A stretch of DNA of 64,000 nt from Verticillium longisporum (Eukaryota > Ascomycota > Sordariomycetes > Glomerellales > Plectosphaerellaceae), in contig JAETXT010000003.1 in the NCBI GenBank assembly GCA_019188255.1, positions 2,790,001 through 2,854,000 on the forward strand, written 5' to 3'. Each line of letters starts with the position of its first letter. The first letter of the stretch is position 1. The notes beneath the pieces were generated by a model. The model saw only the letters and a program-made list of their open reading frames with translations, ran no database searches and was not told where the DNA came from. A program made the position numbers and the translations under genes. Positions 57,298 through 64,000 of this stretch are shown piece after piece.

Positions 57298-59313
57298 ATG
57301 AATTCCTTCGAATCGAGTCCGCAGACTGAGCCACTTCTCGGTAGTAGGCGAGCAGCAAACGATTACGGCGCCCATGATGCCTCCAGAAGCTTGCTTCCGG
57401 ACTGCGAGACGGGTGGCCACCCAAGTTTACACGGCACTGAGAACGACTTCAAGTACAATCCCGACCATGATTCCGACTCTGATTCTTGTTCCGGTTCCGA
57501 GTCTGAGTCGGAACACGAGATTAAGAAAAAACGCGCTGAGCGACTTCGTCAGGTTGGTGGCTGGCGAGGCTATCTGAAAGACTTTACCATATTTGCGCCC
57601 TACCTCATACCGAGAAACGAACCTAGGGTTCAGATCTGCATACTCGTCTCGCTCGTGACGCTGGCGGGTCAGCGCGTCCTCAATGTCGCCATTCCACACC
57701 AGCTGGGCGTCATCGCAGACAAGCTTCTGGATCGCGAGCCGCCTTACCGTGAATTGTTGATCTGGCTCATGCTGAGCATCTTGAATGAAAAATCAGGCCT
57801 CGGCTTGATTCAAGAACTTGTTAAGGTTCCAATCAAGCAGTTCTCGGAACGCCGTGTCACAGACGCTGCTTTCTCTCATGTCATGAACCTTTCGATGGGT
57901 TTTCACTCTGAAAGGGACTCGGCCGAGGTCATGAAGGCCTTAGAGCAGGGAGGAGCCTTGATGAACATCATGGAAACTGCGGTCAACGAGATTCTGCCCA
58001 CGGTGGTAGATCTCACAATGGCTATCGGGATCCTGTACTGGAAATTCGGCATCTACGCTGCGGTACCCATGGTGTTCGCCTTTGCCTCGTTCCTTGGCCT
58101 CGAAATTACATCGTCGAGGTGGAACATCGAGCCACGTCGTCAATCCGCCAAGGCCGACCGCGAGCAGGCCAAGGTCATGCATCAGGCCGTGCAGGGTTGG
58201 ACGACGGTGTCGCATTTCAACAAGTTCGACTACGAGCGCAGGCGATTCGGACAAGCACTGGACGCCAAGCTCAAGGCGACCTGGATTTGGAGTTTGCGCA
58301 ACATATGCACAGAAGGCCTTGTCGAGCTACTGGAGCCCTTTACCTTTTTCACGTTGTCTTGCATCGTTTTTTACGAAGTCTCGCATGGGCGTGCCACGAC
58401 GGGCGACTTTGTCTTCTTGGTCGAGTATTGGGGCTATCTCATCTGGCCGCTGAAGTTTCTTTCGCAAAACTACCGTTGGATGATGGCTGATTTGATTGAT
58501 GCCGAACGCCTGCTATACCTCATGCAGGCCAAGCCGACAATCATCGACTCTGGGGGCGCGTACCCAATCGGGCATGTCGAAGGAAATGTTGCCTTTGAGA
58601 ACGTACGCTTCTCCTACGACTCCGTCAGAGACATCGTTCAAGGTGTCAGCTTCTCTGCACTACCAGGTCAGACTGTCGCCATCGTGTGCGCGACAGGCGC
58701 TGGAAAATCATCAGTCGCCAAGTTACTGTTTCGTTTCTACGATGTCACAGGGGGCCGGATCACTGTCGATGGTCATGACATACGAGACATCACTCTCGAC
58801 TCGTTGAGGAATACCTTAGGGGTGGTGCCGCAAAGTCCCATGCTCTTCAATGGTACGATTATGGACAACTTGCGATACGCAAGGCTCTCTGCAACCGACG
58901 AGGAAATCTACTCCGCGTGCCGAGCAGCTGCAATCCATGAGAGCATCACTGGCTTTCCAGACGGATATGGTACCAAGGTGAGTGAGCAAGGAATGAAGCT
59001 CTCTGGTGGCGAGACGCAGCGTCTGGCTATTGCCCGCATTATTCTTCGAGATCCCCAGATCCTTGTCCTCGACGAGGCTACCAGCGCAGTGGATACAAAC
59101 ACAGAATCGATGATTCAAAGCGCCTTGGAAGCCTTCGAGTCTGATCGCAAACGGACTACCTTTGTTATTGCCCACCGACTGTCGACAATTGTCGGGGCTG
59201 ACCAAATCCTAGTGATGGACAAAGGACTGCTGGTTGAGAAAGGGACACACGAGGAGCTTCTGAAAACCGACACTATGTATAAGAGACTTTGGAGCAAGCA
59301 GCTTGCGCTATGA
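57298..59313 (+). CDS. ABC half-transporter, HMT1/ABCB6-7-like
   Basis: Single exon from the ATG at 57298, 671 residues. An acidic Ser-rich N-terminus (SDSDSCSGSESESEHE) is followed by one six-helix membrane domain and one nucleotide-binding domain. The NBD has Q-loop VVPQSPMLF, signature LSGGETQRLAIARI, Walker B ILVLDEATSAVD and H-loop VIAHRLST. The Walker A reads CATGAGKSS, so the usual first Gly is Cys. The family exports phytochelatin- or glutathione-linked compounds into the vacuole, or acts in mitochondria. S. pombe Hmt1 is longer at the N-terminus; the extra membrane region is absent here. No in-frame ATG lies upstream within the open frame. Confidence 0.88.
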   Translation: MNSFESSPQTEPLLGSRRAANDYGAHDASRSLLPDCETGGHPSLHGTENDFKYNPDHDSDSDSCSGSESESEHEIKKKRAERLRQVGGWRGYLKDFTIFAPYLIPRNEPRVQICILVSLVTLAGQRVLNVAIPHQLGVIADKLLDREPPYRELLIWLMLSILNEKSGLGLIQELVKVPIKQFSERRVTDAAFSHVMNLSMGFHSERDSAEVMKALEQGGALMNIMETAVNEILPTVVDLTMAIGILYWKFGIYAAVPMVFAFASFLGLEITSSRWNIEPRRQSAKADREQAKVMHQAVQGWTTVSHFNKFDYERRRFGQALDAKLKATWIWSLRNICTEGLVELLEPFTFFTLSCIVFYEVSHGRATTGDFVFLVEYWGYLIWPLKFLSQNYRWMMADLIDAERLLYLMQAKPTIIDSGGAYPIGHVEGNVAFENVRFSYDSVRDIVQGVSFSALPGQTVAIVCATGAGKSSVAKLLFRFYDVTGGRITVDGHDIRDITLDSLRNTLGVVPQSPMLFNGTIMDNLRYARLSATDEEIYSACRAAAIHESITGFPDGYGTKVSEQGMKLSGGETQRLAIARIILRDPQILVLDEATSAVDTNTESMIQSALEAFESDRKRTTFVIAHRLSTIVGADQILVMDKGLLVEKGTHEELLKTDTMYKRLWSKQLAL

Positions 59314-59674
59314 TGAGATGTAGATGGAGATTGGCGCGTCTGGAGCAACCGGTGGGCGATGAAGGATACAATAAGAACCATTCATCGTTTTGACTACGAC
59401 GGACGGACCTTATTTACGATACCTACCTACCTCGAACTGACTCCGGAATCACTAGCGCCCGCTTCGGCGCAGGCCCGTTCGGCACACAGCAGAAGAGGGA
59501 GGTTGGCATGATTAAAGTGGGCCGCCGTGCCCTTTGGCCTGGCCCAGATATGGATGCCTACCATTGATCACTCTTGTCGCTCGATGACCAGCATTTGACG
59601 CTCTGGTGAAGCACCAGAACTTACGTCAAACTTTGAGAGTGATACAGAAATCTGCGTTTTCTTTCTCCAATGCG
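59314..59674. other. Short intergenic region with a TACCT patch
   Basis: 361 bp holding the ABC 3' UTR and the TF2 promoter. TACCTACCTACC near 59420-59432 resembles the palindromic words at 25801 and 31062. Confidence 0.5.
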
Positions 59675-62251
59675 ATGGAAGAACTCCCGAGTAGCATCGA
59701 TTCGTGGCAGGTCGAGGGCTTGGACGACAACTTCCTCGACCTCGCCTTTGGGGCGGATTGGAACCCTGGGTTGGCTGACGATTTCCTCGCCAGTACAAAG
59801 CCTTTGAATGACAATTCTACCAATTGCCAAGTCAGTCTCGGCAACGCGCATGTTGAATATTCTCAAAACGCCGCGCGCGACAAATCACAATACACAAGAG
59901 GCATCAACGGCACCTCACAGCATCTTATCGAGAAACAGCACCAGACGGCGTCAATTGTCCAGCCAGCCGTGCGATTCTCACCAGCTTCGATCAAAATACT
60001 CAAGACTTGGCTGTCAACCCATTCGGACAATCCCTACCCGCGAGTCGAAGAGGTCGAAGCGTTCCAGAGGCAGACCAACCTCAGCAAACAGCAAATCATG
60101 ACATGGTTTGCCAACGCCCGCCGACGATCAAAGAACATCAACATACGTAAACCTGCAGCTCGGGACAGATCTTCAAGCCCAATACCATTCACCCCATCAC
60201 CAGGTCGTTCGACTCATGGTGCCGTGATTGGCGATCAGATGGATCCTTTTCAAAGATGGACCAACTCGCCCCCAGACCAGGAACCGGCTGAGATAAGCGC
60301 TATAGCGAGGGCCGTTGCAAGCTCTCTAGGGGTCCATGACCAAGAGGACTCCCTTCTCACGCAAGGCGTCTCTCCAAGGATTGTATGTAATGGGTCGTCA
60401 GCTAGCAGCGTGGCGACGACGGACTCGGCGTCCCTCTCTTCTGCATACTCACATACATCGGGAGTATCCCTACGATCGCTGGAATCACGACACAGGACCG
60501 AAAAGCGCAGAAGGCGAAAAACGCGGAAAATTCCAACACAAAGCCAGAACAAGAATCAACAGGCGACAACGACTAGCCTTTACGACGTTCTTTCACAAAG
60601 TTCGAACCCGTTCCAGTGTACCTTCTGCACGCAGACCTTCAAAACGAAGCACAATTGGCAGCGTCATGAAAAGTCACTTCACCTGTCGCTAGAGCGCTGG
60701 GAATGTTCCCCAGACGGACCCAGTTTTCGGAACGCTCATTTTGAGCCGGCTTGTGTTTATTGCGGCGTGGTCGAGAGCGTCAACATGGACGCTCATTTGC
60801 AAAGCCACAATTACGAAGCTTGTCAGATCCGAACCCCGGAGGAACGTACATTCTACCGAAAGGACCACCTACGCCAGCATCTAAGATTGATCCATCAGGT
60901 TCAATTAGAACCACTGCTGATGGAATCCTGGAAGTCTGAGGTGATGGAGGTCCGATCCCGGTGTGGATTCTGTAACCTCGCCTTGAGCACTTGGACAGAC
61001 CGAGTGGATCATCTGGCAGAACACTTCAAGAATGGCACGACAATGGCTGACTGGGAGGGAGACTGGGGTTTCGAACCTTGTGTGCTGGAGATGGAGACTG
61101 GGGTTTCGAACCTTGTGTGCTGGAGATGGTGGAGAACTCCATCGCACCATGTGAGTATACGGATGCCTGGCCCAAACAGATCTGGGATTTTCTCTGACTC
61201 CTGTGCAGACATTATAGATTATGAACGAAATTCGCCGTGCCCATTCGTTGCTTTGCAGACGATCTCTGACGGCCCCTCAACGGCATTTGAGCTTTTACAA
61301 CTGGAGACTGAGTACTTCTGCTCAAGTCACATGAATCTCCATCACACGCTACCTTCGAATCAAGAGCTTCAGTACGAACTGTGCTGCATTATTCTTGCCT
61401 CTGAGATTCTGTCTCGCGATACCATTTCTCCCGCTTCCTCGTGGGTTCGCGACCTCCTCATGTCTTCCGAGCATATCACTAGGCAAGCCAAATCGCGACC
61501 CATTAGGAGCGGTTCACGCTTTACGGACCTACGCACGCATGGGCAAGAGACCATATTCGGGAGCTGTCATATGGAGGGGGCGTTGCAAGAGTATGTGAAG
61601 AGTATGACAACACAAGGTGCAGATGTCACGAACGAATGGCTCCAGCAACAGGCTTGCAACATCATATGGTCATTGACCACATGCTCTTCAAGTTCTTCCG
61701 ACATGTTAGCGAACCTGCTGGTGAACTTGACTTACAGCTCGACGGGCTGGCTTAGTACTTTTCGCGAGCGAGCAGGTCTACCACCCGCTTACCAAGAGCA
61801 CAAAGCCTTACAGGCAAACCCACTATCTTCCGATGTCCCCTCTAAAACTTGGACAAAAGGGTGGGTCGATCGCCTGGACGTTGACGCCGGCATCTCACCA
61901 ACGCTTGCGGAGACTGCGCCAGGTTCAAGTAACGATACAGCACCAGTGAGGAGGTCGTCGGGTTTCGTCGACGACAGCTACTACAGACGCCTGATCAGGG
62001 AGCTCACTCGCTTCATCTCGAGTGCCATATCTCCGCGCAATCCTAACAGGCATGTACCGACAGATCTCGAGATTCAGAATCAAGCGCGATGGATCCTTTA
62101 TGATTGGTATGAAATATTCCAATGTCCAGTGCGTTGTATCGTGACAGCTAACCGATGACCACTTAGTGACGATCCGTGGAACCAAACACCAGCGGATAAT
62201 GAGAATTGGTTGAAGGACTTCAAGGATTCGATATCAATGCCTAAGCAGTAG
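59675..62251 (+). CDS. Homeodomain plus C2H2 transcription factor TF2 with an internal 35-bp duplication
   Basis: Start at ATG 59675 (MEELPSSIDSWQVEGLDD). A KN-type homeodomain lies at about residues 98-155 (KTWLSTHSDNPYPRVEE, then QQIMTWFANARRRSKN). A C2H2 finger lies at about 315-336 (CTFCTQTFKTKHNWQRH), with more Cys/His segments after. It is paralogous to TF1 (4668-6479). A last intron at 62107-62166 (GTATGA...CTTAG, with a GCTAAC branch) gives the TF1-like end DDPWNQTPADNENWLKDF and stop at 62251. Another intron at 61151-61208 is predicted from the paralog (PY|IIDYER). A 35-bp tandem duplication at 61059-61128 upsets the frame unless that intron is kept. Probably nuclear. Confidence 0.85.
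61059..61128. repeat. Exact 35-bp tandem duplication inside TF2
   Basis: Copies 61059-61093 and 61094-61128 are identical (GAGACTGGGGTTTCGAACCT and on). A single copy fits the TF1 alignment (GFEPCVLEM then VENSIAPY). Confidence 0.92.
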
Positions 62252-62508
62252 ATCCTTATCTTGTGGCTTGGCTGGTGGAAACCCACCGTGCAGACAACCC
62301 GACATCAGTTCTGTCCTGGCCAGTCTCTGAGTTTATTTCCGTATACCCGCTTCCGGATCTAACTTTCAGATCCAGGCAATGCACTTGCGCGACGATTCAT
62401 ACATTCCTCGGCGTCGATCCTATTACGCCGCTCTTTTCTCAATCGTCAGTCTTGAACTCAAGCAGAAATACTGTCGGTCGACATGTTCCCCTCAAGTCTG
62501 CCAAAGCC

Positions 62509-63084
62509 ATGTTACCCTCTGTCGTTGCAGGCTATTCCTTGCTGGCTATAGCGACAAATCTTACGAATAACGTCAAGCTACGACAAATCTATATAGCCCT
62601 CTTGAGAATGGCTCCAGTTTCTGACGCCCTTCTCAGCCAAAGCTTGCCAGACGTTCTTGATTGGGCATATGGACTAGTAAGGTCCGAAGAGTCACAACAG
62701 GCGATCAAATCGGCGAACAAGTCCGAGCTGGCAAAGCCCCCGTTTGACAAAAACAGTCTCGAATTGTATCAGAGGAGAGATGTGGTTCCGCTCAAGCTCG
62801 TATATGGCGCTGTGTTTGCCGTTTCCACCATATGCTTTGCGGCAGACGCTCTCAGCAGCATGAGCGCTCGTGACCGGTCTGGCCTCGAGAGCGGCGGCCT
62901 TGTAATTTCAAACGCCATTTAGGCAGCTTCATCGATTTTCTATTCACTGTATACCGTATGGAACCTTCGAGCTTTGGGCTTTGTGAAAACAACGCAGGCA
63001 GTGGGAGCGGGGTTCGCCTTAGCAGCCACAGCTTGGCTGCTTGGGTCTGCTGCCGCATTCTCTGCTACTTTGTACTGGAAGTAG
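62509..63084 (+). pseudogene. Membrane protein with an in-frame TAG, function unknown
   Basis: From an ATG at 62509 (MLPSVVAGYSLLAIATNLTN) the frame runs 137 codons to TAG at 62920-62922. It then reads on for 53 codons of similar, hydrophobic protein (AASSIFYSLYTVWNL, AGFALAATAWLLGSAAAF) to a TAG at 63082-63084. So either the gene has lost its 3' end to a nonsense change or an unrecognised intron removes the stop; the nearby GT-AG pair is only 21 nt apart. A stretch upstream in the same frame (from about 62263) is open but has no good start. Two to three membrane segments are likely. Family not recognised. Confidence 0.45.
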
Positions 63085-63437
63085 CATGTTTTTTTTCAAG
63101 CTTTAGCGATGCATGATGCATCATAGTTGAAAACCAGCTATGGCCACTTTAGCCTTGCTTGTCCTGGAGAAGGGGCGCGTGATTGCGGTACTTTGGGGGT
63201 GTTTCGTGCGCAATTCGACTTGGTCGCTAGTATTTGTCTGAAGAGACTTTGGCTCATCACTTCGTGGACTCTGCCACTTGCGTGCATTATGAACGTCATG
63301 CGTAATCCTTAGGTCCGCGTAGGTCATTCGAGTCATTGAAGGTCTTATTGCAGAAATCATATCATGGGTGTCACCGATGCTTCCGCAGCATCGCGTCTCT
63401 AATGCTAAGCATTGGGGTTGCGGAGTTACTGCGGAGG
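63085..63437. other. Intergenic region up to the right repeat cluster
   Basis: No gene recognised. Ends in GGAGG (63433-63437), which abuts the LTR and may be its target-site duplication. Confidence 0.5.
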
Positions 63438-63651
63438 TGTCAGGACCTGAGGGAGGTATAAGACCGATAGGGGATCGCCTATTATTTAATCGTAGGAATT
63501 AAGAAGAGAGGACCGAGCGTAGTAAGGGAATAGTTATAAGAAAGGTTAATGGACTAAGATTTAAAGAAGGGCATCGATTATTCTATCTTCTTAGAGACCC
63601 CTAAGAGATTAATAGTTAATCCCTTTACTCGTTATATAAGACTCCTTAATA
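63438..63651 (+). repeat. Gypsy 5' LTR (214 bp)
   Basis: Same length and order as the two other LTR copies; a leader sequence, not a flank, follows it, which marks it as a 5' LTR. Confidence 0.82.
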
Positions 63652-63849
63652 TAATAATCGATCTACCCCTAGGGAGCGACGACCGTTAGGATAATATATT
63701 AACTAGAGACGTATAGAGTACTAGAAGATAGGCTATTATAGGATAATAGATAGAGAATATTAAAGAATTAATATAATTAAGGCCTAATATAGAATAAGGA
63801 TAAGATACTGAGAATAATATACTCGATAACCTATTATTAATTATAGATA
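63438..63849 (+). mobile_element. Gypsy 5' LTR and leader, interrupted by a pogo insertion
   Basis: A 214-bp LTR (63438-63651), starting with an unmutated TGTCAGGACCTGAGGG, is followed by about 200 bp of RIP-like AT-rich leader up to the pogo TA at 63848-63849. The LTR matches 19894-20107 and the reverse of 9339-9552, but is less mutated at its start. No gag follows within the window. Confidence 0.82.
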
Positions 63850-64000
63850 ACGTACATGTACAGTGAGTGGGCCAGTACAGTGAGTGGACCACTTTCGCGT
63901 CATTCTCCAAACTTCAACATTCCACCTTACTTTTCTCTACAACCAGTCATGGAAACACCTTCTCAAGACAGTCAGCTATTCCTTGCCCGTCAAGCAATGG
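63850..64000 (+). mobile_element. Second pogo copy, 5' end (truncated by window)
   Basis: Starts ACGTACATGTACAGTGAGTG after a TA. Identical, as far as I can read, to the reverse complement of 18188-18338. The transposase begins at the ATG of 63949 (METPSQDSQLFLARQAM). Confidence 0.9.
63949..64000 (+). CDS. Pogo transposase, N-terminal codons (3' end outside window)
   Basis: 17 codons from the ATG at 63949 to the window end, the same as the start of the transposase at 18239. Whether this copy is intact cannot be seen. Confidence 0.8.
   Translation, partial: METPSQDSQLFLARQAM

Noticed and set aside
1..64000. tRNA, rRNA genes or CRISPR arrays
   Set aside because: I looked for T-arm words such as GGTTCGAATCC on both strands and for evenly spaced repeats, and found nothing convincing.

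Overview
The window is from a filamentous ascomycete, most likely a Sordariomycete. Genes are GC-rich and cut by short (50-90 nt) GT-AG introns with CTAAC or CTGAC branch sites. Repeats have been converted to AT-rich DNA by CpA-to-TpA mutation, the footprint of repeat-induced point mutation (RIP). Gene content is typical of Pezizomycotina: tannase, ceramide synthase, a Cdc11-type septin, a PROPPIN, Ist3, a dynein light intermediate chain, a DUF255 protein, an MFS transporter, a 2OG oxygenase, an HMT1-like ABC transporter and small secreted proteins.

Layout. 1-9338: end of a tannase, a secreted LVIVD-repeat protein, a C2H2 transcription factor (TF1) and a frameshifted NmrA-like reductase. 9339-20107: a RIP-degraded Ty3/Gypsy element on the minus strand, with a later solo LTR inside it, then an intact-ended Fot1/pogo DNA transposon, then a second Gypsy fragment in the opposite orientation. 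20108-63437: the gene-rich part, with a hAT-like MITE at its left edge and mostly housekeeping genes up to about 46 kb. After that come a macrodomain-SirTM fusion, three small secreted proteins, an ABC transporter, a homeodomain/C2H2 factor (TF2, paralogous to TF1) and a membrane protein with an in-frame stop. 63438-64000: the 5' end of a Gypsy element interrupted by a second, identical pogo copy that runs off the window.

Two observations stand out. First, the two pogo copies are inverted relative to each other, and each abuts a complementary half of what looks like one Gypsy element. The outer LTRs of those halves carry matching 5-bp flanks (GGAGG on the element strand). The simplest reading is a roughly 45.5-kb inversion by recombination between the pogo copies. 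Undoing it puts the paralogs TF1 and TF2 back as near neighbours on one strand. Second, at least six conserved genes have single-base deletions, mostly in short G or C runs, that break otherwise normal proteins. That looks more like a systematic consensus error than real gene loss.

Smaller points: a ghost reading frame antisense to the Gypsy pol strand, a 35-bp tandem duplication in TF2 whose frame effect is cancelled only if the adjacent 58-nt intron is retained, loss of the homeodomain in TF1, and a macrodomain-sirtuin fusion with extra frame breaks. No tRNA, rRNA or CRISPR array was recognised.
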